This document shows positions 37,486 through 46,027 of a stretch of DNA of 64,000 nt, in pieces; within the stretch, counting starts at the first letter, position 1, and every line of letters begins with the position of its first letter. Position numbers and translations under genes: made by a program. The notes under the pieces were generated by a model. The model saw nothing but the letters and a program-made list of their open reading frames with translations, was not told the DNA's origin and did no database searches. This DNA is from Massilia sp. KIM (lineage in GTDB: Bacteria; Pseudomonadota; Gammaproteobacteria; Burkholderiales; Burkholderiaceae_D): the NCBI RefSeq assembly GCF_002007115.1, contig NZ_MVAD01000002.1:186001-250000 (forward strand). Reading direction: 5' to 3'.

Positions 37486-39040
37486 CGTCGGCGTCCTGGA
37501 CGGGAGGCGGGAAGGTCAGGCGGAACAGGCTGCCCGGGTATTTGGTCGAGTGGCTGCGCGGGTTGTTGAAGATGTCGATCTCGGCCCCGTGCTGCTGGGC
37601 GATCTCGCGCACGATCGCCAGCCCCAGGCCGCTGCCCTGGGTATTGCTGCCCAGGATGCGGTAGAAGCGCTCGAACACGCGCGCGCGCTCGGCCGGCGCG
37701 ATGCCGGGCCCGGTGTCCTCGACTTCGAGCAGGGCGTTCTCGCCGTCGCGCCGCACGCGCACGGTGACGCTGCCGCCGGCGGGGGTGTAGCGCAGCGCGT
37801 TGTCGATCAGGTTCGAGAGCAGCTCGCGCAGCATCATCGGATTGGCCGCGATGGTCACGTGCTCGTCGGGCGGCTCGTAGCCGAGGTCGATCTGGTGCGC
37901 GAACGAGGCCTGGACCCAGTCCTGCACCGTCTCGCGCGCCAGGCGCGACAGGTCGAGGGCGCCGAAGGTGAGGCCGCCGGACGGCTGGTTCTCGGCGCGC
38001 GCCAGCGCCAGCAGCTGATTGACCAGGCGGGTGGCCGATTCCGAGCTCTTGGCCACCTGCTCGAGCGAGCGGCGCACCTCGTCCGGGTCGACCTGGCGCA
38101 GGGCCAGCTCGGACTGCATGCGCATGCCGGCCAGCGGGGTCTTCATCTGGTGCGCGGCGTCGGCGATGAAGCGCTTCTGCATCTCGATGGTCTGGGCCAG
38201 GCGCTCGAGCATGTCGTTGAAGGAGCCGACCAGGGGCGAGATCTCTTCCGGCACCTGGCGCGGGTCGATCGGCGACAGGTCGTCCTGGGGCCGCGCGCGG
38301 ATCCTTTCCTGCAGCACGGCCAGCGGGGTCAGGCCGCGCGACAGGGCGAACCAGACCAGGGCCAGGATCACCGGCAGGATGATGAACTGGGGCAGGATCA
38401 CGCCCTTGATGATCTCGTTGGCCAGGTGGGCGCGCTTGTCCAGGGTCTCGGCCACCTGCACCAGGGCCAGGCCGGGCGCGTCGCGCGCGTCCTCGCGCTG
38501 GCGCAGCGGGTCGAGGCTGACGTAGGTGTAGGCGATGCGCAGGGGCGTGCCGTGCAGGCTGTCGTTGCGGAAGGCCACCTTGCCGGCGCGCGCCTCGTCG
38601 TCGCCGTTGCCGGCCTTCGGGCGCGGCAGGTCGCGGTCGCCGTCCAGGTGGTCGCCCTCGGGGCCGCTGATCTGGTAGTAGACGCTGTCGACGTCGTCGG
38701 CGCGCAGGATGTCGCGCGCGCCCGGGGCCAGCCTGGCCGCGATGCCGCTGCCGATCGGGCGCACCTGCTGGCTCAGCACCGTGACCCGGTCCTCGAGCGC
38801 ATCGTCGAAGGGCTCGTTGGCGATCGACTTGGCGACCAGGTAGGTGATCGCGATGCTCATCGGCCACAGCAGCAGCAGCGGGGCTAGCATCCAGTCGAGG
38901 ATCTCGCCGAACAGCGAGTGGCGGATGTTCTCGTCGGGTTCCGGATTGGGCGGCACGTAGAGCGGCTCGGCCAGCCCCGGAACGAAGGGCTGGGGCTCGG
39001 GCTCGGGCACGGGCGCGAGCCCGGCTTCGCGGTCGTTCAC
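37475..39040 (-). CDS. Sensor histidine kinase of the symporter operon
   Basis: This 521-residue membrane kinase has a Pro/Glu-rich N-terminus (10-37), TM1 (about 51-72), a periplasmic sensor domain of the 2CSK_N type (73-213), TM2 (214-234), HAMP-like linker, H297 in AAHQMKTPLAG, the N box LLSNLIDNALRYTPAG, then DTGPGI and GSGLGLAIV. It starts with GTG at 39040, overlapping the regulator's stop (GTGA). It should phosphorylate the regulator at 39037 and control the symporter genes it is fused to by overlap. The ligand is unknown, perhaps the transported acid. Confidence 0.9.
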   Translation of the reverse strand: MNDREAGLAPVPEPEPQPFVPGLAEPLYVPPNPEPDENIRHSLFGEILDWMLAPLLLLWPMSIAITYLVAKSIANEPFDDALEDRVTVLSQQVRPIGSGIAARLAPGARDILRADDVDSVYYQISGPEGDHLDGDRDLPRPKAGNGDDEARAGKVAFRNDSLHGTPLRIAYTYVSLDPLRQREDARDAPGLALVQVAETLDKRAHLANEIIKGVILPQFIILPVILALVWFALSRGLTPLAVLQERIRARPQDDLSPIDPRQVPEEISPLVGSFNDMLERLAQTIEMQKRFIADAAHQMKTPLAGMRMQSELALRQVDPDEVRRSLEQVAKSSESATRLVNQLLALARAENQPSGGLTFGALDLSRLARETVQDWVQASFAHQIDLGYEPPDEHVTIAANPMMLRELLSNLIDNALRYTPAGGSVTVRVRRDGENALLEVEDTGPGIAPAERARVFERFYRILGSNTQGSGLGLAIVREIAQQHGAEIDIFNNPRSHSTKYPGSLFRLTFPPPVQDADDAI

Positions 39041-39759
39041 TTGCTGTCGGGCGTGGAGGAGGGAGCGGAAGAGGGAGCAGACTTCGGCGCCTCGCTGAAC
39101 TTCTCGAGGCAGTAGCCGAGCCCGCGCACGGTGGCGATGCGCACCCCGCCGACCTCGATCTTCTTGCGCAGGCGGTGCACGTAGACCTCGATCGCGTTGT
39201 TCGAGACTTCCTCGCCCCACTCGCACAGGTGGTCGACCAGCTGTTCCTTCGACACCAGGCGGCCGCTGCGCGCCAGCAGCACTTCGAGCAGGCCCAGCTC
39301 GCGCGCCGACAGGTCGAGCATCTGGTCGTTGATGTAGGCGCTGCGGCCGACCTGGTCGTAGACCAGCGGGCCGTGGCGCACCACGGTCGGGCCGCCGCCG
39401 GCGCCGCGCCGGGTCAGGGCGCGCACCCGCGCCTCCAGCTCGGACAGGGCGAAGGGCTTGGCCATGTAGTCGTCGGCGCCCAGGTCCAGGCCCTCGACGC
39501 GCTGCTCGACCGAGTCGGCGGCGGTGAGGATCAGGACCGGCAGGTGGGACGAACGCGCGCGCAGGCGGCGCAGGACTTCGAGGCCGGACATCTTGGGCAG
39601 GCCGAGGTCGAGGATCAGGAGATCGAACTCCTGGGTCGACAGGGCGGTGTCGGCGTCCTGGCCATTTTTGACACAATCGATGGCGTAGCCGGACTGGCGC
39701 AGGGAACGCGTCAACCCGTCGGCAAGTACGCTATCATCTTCGGCGAGCAGAATTCGCAT
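39037..39759 (-). CDS. OmpR-family response regulator
   Basis: The 240-residue regulator has a receiver domain (1-115, acceptor D51 in LLILDLGLPKMSG, acidic D8-D9, K101-region MAKPFALSEL) and an OmpR/PhoB winged helix (about 130-225, including SNNAIEVYVHRLRKKI and TVRGLGYCLEK). A short Ser/Pro-rich tail follows. It is first in the four-gene operon with the kinase, DUF4212 and symporter, and its promoter must lie in the 190-bp spacer shared with recA. Confidence 0.93.
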   Translation of the reverse strand: MRILLAEDDSVLADGLTRSLRQSGYAIDCVKNGQDADTALSTQEFDLLILDLGLPKMSGLEVLRRLRARSSHLPVLILTAADSVEQRVEGLDLGADDYMAKPFALSELEARVRALTRRGAGGGPTVVRHGPLVYDQVGRSAYINDQMLDLSARELGLLEVLLARSGRLVSKEQLVDHLCEWGEEVSNNAIEVYVHRLRKKIEVGGVRIATVRGLGYCLEKFSEAPKSAPSSAPSSTPDSK

Positions 39760-39858
39760 GGGACACCTCGTAAAACCGTTCAATTCTATACAGATTCGTA
39801 TTGTGTTTGATTTACCGCAACAATGCGAGTCTCCACCACCACAGCACGCATTTTGTGC

Positions 39859-39888
39859 TTGCCAAAACCACTGGATTTTTATACAGTA
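39859..39888 (+). promoter_or_regulatory. recA promoter with overlapping LexA (SOS) box
   Basis: The LexA box is CACTGGATTTTTATACAGTA at 39869-39888, matching TACTGT-N8-ACAGTA at nearly all conserved positions. A sigma-70 promoter overlaps it: TTGCCA (39859-39864), 17-bp spacer, TACAGT (39882-39887). LexA bound here would cover the -10 element. It lies 61 bp upstream of the recA start. Confidence 0.85.
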
Positions 39889-39949
39889 GTAGCTCTTGAT
39901 ACGGGCGGTTCTGCCCCTACCTTGCCTACTCCACGATTGAAAGTACACC

Positions 39950-41026
39950 ATGGACGACAAAAAAATTGCAGTAAACGCCGCTGAAAAGGGCAAAGCACTG
40001 GCAGCCGCCCTGGCGCAAATCGAAAAGCAGTTCGGCAAGGGCTCGGTCATGCGTATGGACGCCAATACGCCGGTCGAGGAGGTGCAGACTGTTTCCACCG
40101 GCTCGCTGGGCCTGGATATCGCGCTCGGCGTCGGTGGCCTGCCGCGCGGCCGTATCGTCGAAATCTACGGTCCGGAATCCTCGGGTAAAACCACCCTGAC
40201 CCTGCAAACCATCGCCCAGATGCAAAAGCTGGGTGGCACTTGCGCCTTCATCGACGCCGAGCACGCGCTCGACGTGACCTACGCGCAAAAGCTGGGCATC
40301 AATCTGAGCGAACTGCTGATCTCGCAGCCGGACACCGGTGAACAGGCTCTGGAAATCACCGACGCCCTGGTGCGTTCGGGTTCGGTCGACCTGGTGGTCA
40401 TCGACTCGGTGGCGGCGCTGACTCCGCGCGCCGAGATCGAAGGCGACATGGGCGATTCGCTGCCGGGCCTGCAGGCGCGACTGATGTCGCAGGCACTGCG
40501 CAAGCTGACCGCCTCGATCAACCGCACCAACACCCTGGTCATCTTCATCAACCAGATCCGCATGAAGATCGGCGTGATGTTCGGCAGCCCGGAAACCACC
40601 ACCGGCGGTAACGCGCTGAAGTTCTACGCCTCGGTGCGTATGGACATCCGCCGTACCGGTTCGATCAAGTCGGGCGACGAGGTGATCGGTAACGAAACCA
40701 AGGTCAAGGTCGTCAAGAACAAGATCGCGCCGCCGTTCAAGGAAGCCCACTTCGACATCCTGTACGGAGAAGGCACTTCGCGCGAAGGCGAGATCCTGGA
40801 CCTGGGCGCCGACAACAAGATCGTCGAGAAGTCGGGTTCCTGGTACAGCTACAACGGCGAGCGTATCGGCCAGGGCAAGGACAATGCCCGCCTGTTCCTG
40901 AAAGAGCGTCCGGCACTGGCACGCGAAATCGAGAACAAGGTCCGCGCCGCCCTGGGCGTGCGCGAGCTGCCGCCGGTCGCCGGCGAGGACGACGTTCGTC
41001 CGAACCTGAAGGCCGTCGGCGAGTAA
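39950..41026 (+). CDS. recA: Recombinase RecA
   Basis: RecA forms filaments on single-stranded DNA, catalyses strand exchange and triggers LexA cleavage. The 358-residue protein has Walker [10 protein letters not shown] (about 74-82), the Walker B region [13 protein letters not shown], and loop regions [13 protein letters not shown] and [14 protein letters not shown]. The acidic/proline C-terminus [14 protein letters not shown] is shorter than in E. coli. recX follows 54 bp downstream. SOS control is supported by the LexA box upstream. Confidence 0.99.
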   Translation: MDDKKIAVNAAEKGKALAAALAQIEKQFGKGSVMRMDANTPVEEVQTVSTGSLGLDIALGVGGLPRGRIVEIYGPESSGKTTLTLQTIAQMQKLGGTCAFIDAEHALDVTYAQKLGINLSELLISQPDTGEQALEITDALVRSGSVDLVVIDSVAALTPRAEIEGDMGDSLPGLQARLMSQALRKLTASINRTNTLVIFINQIRMKIGVMFGSPETTTGGNALKFYASVRMDIRRTGSIKSGDEVIGNETKVKVVKNKIAPPFKEAHFDILYGEGTSREGEILDLGADNKIVEKSGSWYSYNGERIGQGKDNARLFLKERPALAREIENKVRAALGVRELPPVAGEDDVRPNLKAVGE

Positions 41027-41080
41027 TGCGCTGGCGGCGCGCTCCGGCAGTCCATCGCCGGTCCGCGCCGCCACGGTCTT

Positions 41081-41539
41081 ATGCCAGCACCTCCACTGAG
41101 CCTGAAAGCGCGCGCGCTGCGCTACCTGTCGCTGCGCGAGCATAGCCGGCTCGAGCTGGGCCGCAAGCTGGCCCGCTATGCCGAGGAGGGCGACGATGTC
41201 GAAGCCCTGCTCGATTTCCTAGAAAAGAACAACTGGCTGTCGCAGGAGCGTTTCGCCGAATCTCTGATTTACCGGAAGGCGGGCCGCTTCGGCAATAGTC
41301 GCGTCATGGCCGAACTACAAAGTCACGGAGTCAACGGCGAAGCGCTTGCCGAGATCAAGGCCGAACTGGCCGGTAGCGAGACCGCGCGTGCGCGCGAGGT
41401 CTGGCAGCGCAAGTTCGGCCGGGTCGCGGAAGATGCGGCGGAGCGGGCCAAGCAGATGCGTTTCCTGCTGCAGCGCGGCTTTTCCCAGCGCGCGGCGCGT
41501 GCAGCGATGCAGGGCAGTCCGGACGAGGACGAGATCTGA
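41081..41539 (+). CDS. recX: Regulatory protein RecX
   Basis: RecX binds inside the RecA filament groove and limits its activity. The 152-residue protein is a three-repeat helical protein with the family motifs [38 protein letters not shown] and RRGFS-like [15 protein letters not shown]. Position directly after recA in the same direction confirms it. An extended hairpin about 100 bp downstream probably ends the transcript. Confidence 0.93.
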   Translation: MPAPPLSLKARALRYLSLREHSRLELGRKLARYAEEGDDVEALLDFLEKNNWLSQERFAESLIYRKAGRFGNSRVMAELQSHGVNGEALAEIKAELAGSETARAREVWQRKFGRVAEDAAERAKQMRFLLQRGFSQRAARAAMQGSPDEDEI

Positions 41540-41637
41540 GCCCTGGCGATTGCCGGTTGCCGGTTGCCGGTCCGCGCTGACTGGAAGCGTCTGGCTGCGC
41601 TGGCTGGAAGCCTGTGGCTGAAATGAGCACCGACGAG

Positions 41638-41715
41638 GCGCCAGCATGGAGCGTCATCCCCGATATGTTTCGGCATATTCCTCAACGGGTGATGGCGCTG
41701 CATGCTGGCGCTTTT
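41638..41715 (+). terminator. Extended hairpin with T tract after recX
   Basis: GCGCCAGCATG (41638-41648) pairs perfectly with CATGCTGGCGC (41701-41711), followed by TTTTC. Inside, CATCCCCG can pair partly with CGGGTGATG, and GATATG/CATATTC closes a TTTCGG apical loop. The long, multi-step stem is larger than a normal terminator, so it could also be a structured RNA or a processed 3' end. Confidence 0.6.
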
Positions 41716-41742
41716 CTTTGCCAACCCAACCCCCTCGTGATC

Positions 41743-42220
41743 CCGGTCCCGGCACGCTCACTTCGCACCATCTCGGCCACGGACCCATGAACGTCGTCCC
41801 CGCGTAGGCGGGGACCCAAGTTCCATCGACCGTCCGCTAGGCCTTTGTAGCCGATCACAAAAAACCGCGCAATCCCGGCCATGGCACGCTCGCCTCGCAC
41901 CATCTCGGCCACGGACACATGAACGTCGTCCCCGCGTAGGCGGGGACCCAAGTTTCACCGACTGTCCGTTAGCAACCTTCGTAGCCGATCACAAGAAACC
42001 GCGCAATCCCGGCCACGGCACGCTCGCCTCGCACCATCCGGCCACGGTCACAAGCACGTCGTCCCCGCGAAGGCGGGGACCCAAGTTCCATCGACCGCCC
42101 GTCAGCGGCTTTCGTAGCCGATCACAAAAAACCGCGCAATCCCGGCCACGGCACCCTCGCCACGCACCATCCGGCCACGGTCACAAGCACGTCGTCCCGC
42201 GTAGGCGGGGACCCAAGTTT
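41743..42220. repeat. 132-133-bp tandem repeat, about 3.6 copies, carrying the CCAAGTT palindrome
   Basis: Palindromes start at 41792, 41924, 42057 and 42190 (spacing 132, 133, 133 bp), and the whole interval between them is repeated: each copy has CGCACCAT, GGCCACGG, the palindrome CGTCGTCCCCGCG-(T/A)AGGCGGGGACCCAAGTT, and GTAGCCGATCACAA followed by ACCGCGCAAT. Copies differ at scattered sites. No coding potential is supported. Copy 4 is incomplete, ending after its palindrome. Confidence 0.9.
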
Positions 42221-42509
42221 CCTTGCAATTTTGTCAGCTTAGCCCGTCGCCACTCGCATAAACCCCGTTGCCCGCCTTCGCACAGACGACCACGCAAGTG
42301 CAATATTGCCCACTCAGCAATAACCTCGCGCCGCCGTCTCTCCCATTCCCCCAAAAGCCTCCTGTTGCAGTGCAACGCTGAACTTGGTGTGATAAACTTT
42401 TGTGGTTTAAGCAGCGCCGCATGAGCGGTTGTTGCCGTAGAAGCTGCGGCGACGTGCATGAAGCACACTTGCTGCACCACTAACCGCCGCTCTGACGGCA
42501 TTGGTTTTT
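42221..42509. other. Intergenic region upstream of DUF2889 gene
   Basis: These 289 bp follow the tandem repeat and hold no supported gene. They are less GC-rich than surrounding coding DNA. GTGTGATAAACTT near 42390 could be a -10 region for the DUF2889 gene, but no -35 is convincing. A minus-strand open frame here spans repeat sequence and is not believed. Confidence 0.4.
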
Positions 42510-43073
42510 ATGCCCCTGTCTCCTCCCGTATCGCGCTCGCTCCGGCATACGCGCGCCATCACCGTCGAAGCCTATGCGCGCGACGATGGCCTGTGGGATC
42601 TCGACGCCACCATCCGCGACGTCAAGACGCGCGACATCACGCTCGCGTCCGGCGAGCGTCCCGGCGGCGTCCCGGTGCATGACCTGAAGCTGCGCGTCAC
42701 CATCGACCGCGACCTGACCATCGTCGACGCCGAAGCCGCGTCCGATGCGGTCCCCTATCCCGGTTTCTGCGACACCATCGGCCCCGCCTACAAGAAGCTG
42801 GTCGGTCTGTCGCTCCTGAACCACTTCCGGCTGCACCTGAAAGACCGCCTTGCTGGCGTGCTCGGTTGCACCCATCTGACCGAATTGGCCCAGGTGCTGC
42901 CCACCGCAGCGCTGCAGGCCTACGCCGACGACGTCTTTACGACCCGCGGCGGCGCCGACGACAACTCGGCCGAACGGCCCTTCGAGCTCGACCGTTGCCA
43001 TGCCCTGCGCAGCGACGGCCCGGCCGTGGCCAAGTACTATCCACGCTGGGCGATCAAAGCCGTGTCGGGTTAG
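42510..43073 (+). CDS. DUF2889 family protein
   Basis: The 187-residue cytoplasmic protein has family features: LRHTRAITVEAYARDDGLWDL near the start (two blocks), RVTIDRDLTIVDAEA, YPGFCDTIGPAYKKLVG and GCTHLTELAQVLPTAALQAY. DUF2889 members are found next to sucCD or recAX in Burkholderiales, and their function is unknown. The ATG at 42510 is preferred over a TTG three codons earlier. No clear Shine-Dalgarno sequence is seen. It is followed by sucC after 70 bp. Confidence 0.85.
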   Translation: MPLSPPVSRSLRHTRAITVEAYARDDGLWDLDATIRDVKTRDITLASGERPGGVPVHDLKLRVTIDRDLTIVDAEAASDAVPYPGFCDTIGPAYKKLVGLSLLNHFRLHLKDRLAGVLGCTHLTELAQVLPTAALQAYADDVFTTRGGADDNSAERPFELDRCHALRSDGPAVAKYYPRWAIKAVSG

Positions 43074-43143
43074 CATTCGTTGTTCAATTTCGTAATTCCA
43101 ACCGTATTTCTACACAATCAGTAATAGAAGAAGGGAAGCCAGC

Positions 43144-44313
43144 ATGAAAATCCATGAGTATCAGGGCAAAGAGATCCTCCGAAAGTTCGGAGTGACGGTT
43201 CCGCGCGGCATTCCGTGCATGTCGGTGGAAGAGGCGGTCAAGGCTGCTGAGGAACTGGGCGGCCCGGTCTGGGTCGTCAAGGCCCAGATCCACGCTGGCG
43301 GCCGCGGCAAAGGCGGTGGCGTGAAAGTCGCCAAATCGCTGGAACAGGTCAAGGAATACGCCGACCAGATCATGGGCATGCAACTGGTGACCCACCAGAC
43401 CGGCCCGGAAGGCCAGAAAGTCCGCCGCCTGCTGATCGAAGAAGGCGCCGACATCAAGAAAGAACTGTACGTCTCGCTGGTCACCGACCGCGTGAGCCAG
43501 AAGGTCGTCCTGATGGCCTCGTCGGAAGGCGGCATGGACATCGAAGAAGTCGCCCACAGCAACCCGGAAAAGATCCACAACGTCGTGATCGATCCGAAGA
43601 TCGGCCTGACCGACGCTGAAGCCGACGACATCGCCCGCAAGATCGGCGTGCCGGAAGGCTCGATCGCCGACGCGCGCGCCAACCTGCAAGGCCTGTACAA
43701 AGCCTACTGGGAAACCGACGCCTCGCTGGCCGAAATCAACCCGCTGATCCTGACCGGCTCGGGCAAGGTCATCGCCCTGGACGCCAAGTTCAACTTCGAC
43801 TCCAACGCCCTGTTCCGTCATCCGGAAATCGTCGCCTACCGCGACCTGGACGAAGAAGATCCGGCCGAAGTCGAAGCATCGAAGTTCGACCTGGCTTACA
43901 TCTCGCTCGACGGTAACATCGGCTGCCTCGTGAACGGCGCCGGCCTGGCCATGGCAACCATGGACACCATCAAGCTGTTCGGCGGCGAGCCGGCCAACTT
44001 CCTCGACGTCGGCGGTGGCGCGACGGCCGAGAAAGTGACCGAAGCATTCAAGATCATGCTGAAGAACCCTGGCCTGAAGGCCATCCTGGTCAACATCTTC
44101 GGCGGCATCATGCGCTGCGACGTGATCGCCGAAGGCGTCATCACCGCATCCAAGGCCGTGTCGCTGCAGGTGCCGCTGGTCGTCCGCATGAAGGGCACCA
44201 ACGAAGACCTGGGCAAGAAGATGCTGGCTGATTCGGGCCTGCCGATCATTTCCGCAGACACCATGGAAGATGCAGCGAAGCAGGTCGTTGCCGCTGCCGC
44301 TGGCCAAGCCTAA
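43144..44313 (+). CDS. sucC: Succinyl-CoA ligase (ADP-forming) subunit beta
   Basis: SucC is the nucleotide-binding subunit of the TCA-cycle enzyme that makes ATP from succinyl-CoA. The 389-residue ATP-grasp protein starts [17 protein letters not shown] and has [14 protein letters not shown], the acidic metal site EINPLILT, and [27 protein letters not shown] ribosome site precedes the ATG. sucD follows after 18 bp. Confidence 0.98.
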   Translation: MKIHEYQGKEILRKFGVTVPRGIPCMSVEEAVKAAEELGGPVWVVKAQIHAGGRGKGGGVKVAKSLEQVKEYADQIMGMQLVTHQTGPEGQKVRRLLIEEGADIKKELYVSLVTDRVSQKVVLMASSEGGMDIEEVAHSNPEKIHNVVIDPKIGLTDAEADDIARKIGVPEGSIADARANLQGLYKAYWETDASLAEINPLILTGSGKVIALDAKFNFDSNALFRHPEIVAYRDLDEEDPAEVEASKFDLAYISLDGNIGCLVNGAGLAMATMDTIKLFGGEPANFLDVGGGATAEKVTEAFKIMLKNPGLKAILVNIFGGIMRCDVIAEGVITASKAVSLQVPLVVRMKGTNEDLGKKMLADSGLPIISADTMEDAAKQVVAAAAGQA

Positions 44314-44331
44314 TTCGCGAAGGAAAACAAA

Positions 44332-45213
44332 ATGTCGATTCTGATTAACAAAGACACCAAAGTCATTACCCAAGGTATCACCGGCAAGACCGGCCAGTTC
44401 CACACCCGCATGTGCCGCGACTACGCGAACGGCCGTGAAGCCTTCGTGGCAGGCGTGAACCCGAAGAAAGCCGGCGAAGACTTCGAAGGCATCCCGATCT
44501 ACGCATCGGTCAAGGAAGCCAAGGCCGAAACCGGCGCCACCGTGTCGGTGATCTACGTTCCGCCGGCAGGCGCTGCCGCCGCGATCTGGGAAGCAGTGGA
44601 AGCCGAGCTGGACCTGGCAATCTGCATCACCGAAGGCATCCCTGTCCGCGACATGATGGAAGTCAAGGATCGCATGGCCAAAGCCGGTTCCAAGACCCTG
44701 CTGCTGGGCCCGAACTGCCCTGGCCTGATCACCCCGGACGAGATCAAGATCGGCATCATGCCGGGTCACATCCACAAGAAGGGCCGTATCGGCGTCGTGT
44801 CGCGTTCGGGCACCCTGACCTATGAAGCAGTCGGCCAGCTGACCGCCCTGGGTCTGGGCCAGTCGTCGGCAGTCGGCATCGGCGGCGACCCGATCAACGG
44901 TCTGAAGCACATCGACGTGATGCGCATGTTCAACGACGATCCTGACACCGACGCAGTCATCATGATCGGCGAGATCGGCGGCCCGGACGAGGCGAACGCC
45001 GCTTACTGGATCAAGGACAACATGAAGAAGCCGGTCGTCGGCTTCATCGCTGGCGTCACCGCGCCTCCGGGCAAGCGCATGGGCCACGCCGGCGCGCTGA
45101 TCTCGGGCGGCGCCGACACCGCGCAAGCCAAGCTGGAGATCATGGAAGCCTGCGGCATCAAGGTCACCAAGAACCCGTCGGAAATGGCTCGCCTGCTGAA
45201 GGCCATGCTGTAA
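44332..45213 (+). CDS. sucD: Succinyl-CoA ligase (ADP-forming) subunit alpha
   Basis: The 293-residue alpha subunit carries the CoA-binding Rossmann domain ([23 protein letters not shown]) and the phospho-histidine in [20 protein letters not shown] precedes the start. It is the second gene of sucCD and ends in a perfect terminator. Confidence 0.98.
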   Translation: MSILINKDTKVITQGITGKTGQFHTRMCRDYANGREAFVAGVNPKKAGEDFEGIPIYASVKEAKAETGATVSVIYVPPAGAAAAIWEAVEAELDLAICITEGIPVRDMMEVKDRMAKAGSKTLLLGPNCPGLITPDEIKIGIMPGHIHKKGRIGVVSRSGTLTYEAVGQLTALGLGQSSAVGIGGDPINGLKHIDVMRMFNDDPDTDAVIMIGEIGGPDEANAAYWIKDNMKKPVVGFIAGVTAPPGKRMGHAGALISGGADTAQAKLEIMEACGIKVTKNPSEMARLLKAML

Positions 45214-45240
45214 TCCGACGATCTTTTGATCGCCAATAAG

Positions 45241-45268
45241 AACGGGGAGCTGCGGCTCCCCGTTTTTT
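45241..45268 (+). terminator. Rho-independent terminator after sucD
   Basis: AACGGGGAGC (45241-45250) pairs perfectly with GCTCCCCGTT (45255-45264) around a TGCG loop, followed by TTTTTT. Confidence 0.92.
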
Positions 45269-45298
45269 ATTGATCTCTCCGGCTTGGCATGACGAAAA

Positions 45299-45366
45299 CT
45301 GTCCGACTGACAAAAATTGCCCTGTGGAACTGACAATTTTTGTCACGCCACCCGACAATTTTTGTT
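45299..45366. promoter_or_regulatory. Candidate activator (PilR-like) sites upstream of pilin promoter
   Basis: This AT-rich stretch holds the palindrome TGACAATTTTTGTCA (45331-45345) and two partial copies, TGACAAAAATTG (45308-45319) and CGACAATTTTTGT (45353-45365), plus an isolated CTGTC at 45299. TGTC/GACA half-sites 50-120 bp upstream of a sigma-54 promoter fit an enhancer-binding protein such as PilR. The regulator itself is not in the window. Confidence 0.6.
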
Positions 45367-45418
45367 CTGGCACAGGATTTTGTTATAGCCGAGCTAATAA
45401 AATTAGCGTTTTTTGGGC

Positions 45419-45434
45419 TGGCATACCAGTTGCA
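45419..45434 (+). promoter_or_regulatory. Sigma-54 promoter of the type IV pilin gene
   Basis: TGGCATACCAGTTGCA matches the sigma-54 consensus TGGCAY-R-N4-TTGCW at every position (GG at -24, GC at -12). It lies 63 bp upstream of the pilin start, so transcription would begin about 12 bp downstream of the GC. Pilin genes of this type are classically RpoN/PilR controlled. Confidence 0.85.
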
Positions 45435-45496
45435 TATAGATGAGTGCGGCAACAAAGCGGCACAAGACACCTGACCACACAACCGGAGAGATGAAA

Positions 45497-45967
45497 ATGA
45501 ACTTCAAACAAATGCAAACCAAGAAGGCCGAAGGCGGCTTCACCCTGATCGAACTGATGATCGTCGTTGCGATCATCGGCATCCTGGCTGCTGTGGCGAT
45601 CCCGGCTTACCAGAGCTACACCGTGAAGGCCAAGATCGGCGCGGCACTGGGTTCCGTGTCCTCGATCAAGACCGCAGTCGGCGTTTGCGCTCAAGAGAAC
45701 GGCGGTGGCCTGGAAAACTGCGATGCCGGCGCCAGCGGTATCGTTGCAGCAGCGGATTTCGTTGCCACCAAGGAAGTTGCGGGCATCAACGTGGAAAACG
45801 GCGTTCTGACCGTCACTCTGGGTGACGGCATCGCGACGGACGTCGATGGCCAGACCATCACCATGACGCCGACCGTGAACGACGCGACTGTCGCTTGGGA
45901 AAACACCACTTCCATCACGGACAACACCGCGGCGATTGACGCCATCACCAAGAACAATGCACCGTAA
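45497..45967 (+). CDS. pilA: Type IV pilin (PilA-like major pilin)
   Basis: The 156-residue prepilin has a 14-residue leader ending in GG, cleaved before F15, then the class A N-terminal helix [20 protein letters not shown] with E5 of the mature form. GGAGAG lies 7 bp before ATG 45497; ATG 45491 sits too close to it. The two cysteines (C64, C75) fall in the middle of the protein, not at the C-terminal D-region where the usual pilin disulphide lies. Expression should be sigma-54 dependent. Assembly genes are elsewhere. Confidence 0.93.
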   Translation: MNFKQMQTKKAEGGFTLIELMIVVAIIGILAAVAIPAYQSYTVKAKIGAALGSVSSIKTAVGVCAQENGGGLENCDAGASGIVAAADFVATKEVAGINVENGVLTVTLGDGIATDVDGQTITMTPTVNDATVAWENTTSITDNTAAIDAITKNNAP

Positions 45968-45985
45968 TTAGGCAGCATTGACTTC

Positions 45986-46015
45986 GACACAAGCCGCCTT
46001 CGGGCGGCTTGTGTC
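45986..46015. terminator. Bidirectional hairpin between pilin and S9 peptidase
   Basis: GACACAAGCCGCC pairs perfectly with GGCGGCTTGTGTC around a TTCG tetraloop. The genes on both sides converge on it. Poly-T tracts are weak, so termination may rely on the 13-bp stem. Confidence 0.75.
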
Positions 46016-46027
46016 GTTTACAGCCAT

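Noticed and set aside
41323..41724. Minus-strand open frames over recX end and the hairpin
   Set aside because: They overlap recX and the structured hairpin on the opposite strand and have no ribosome site or recognised domain.
42181..42501. 106-codon minus-strand frame in the recX-DUF2889 spacer
   Set aside because: Part of it is the tandem repeat, and the rest has no homologue I recognise and no ribosome site.
45369..45385. Second sigma-54-like site TGGCACAGGATTTTGTT
   Set aside because: The GG to G(T) spacing is one base too long and the -12 GC is missing, whereas the site at 45419 matches fully.
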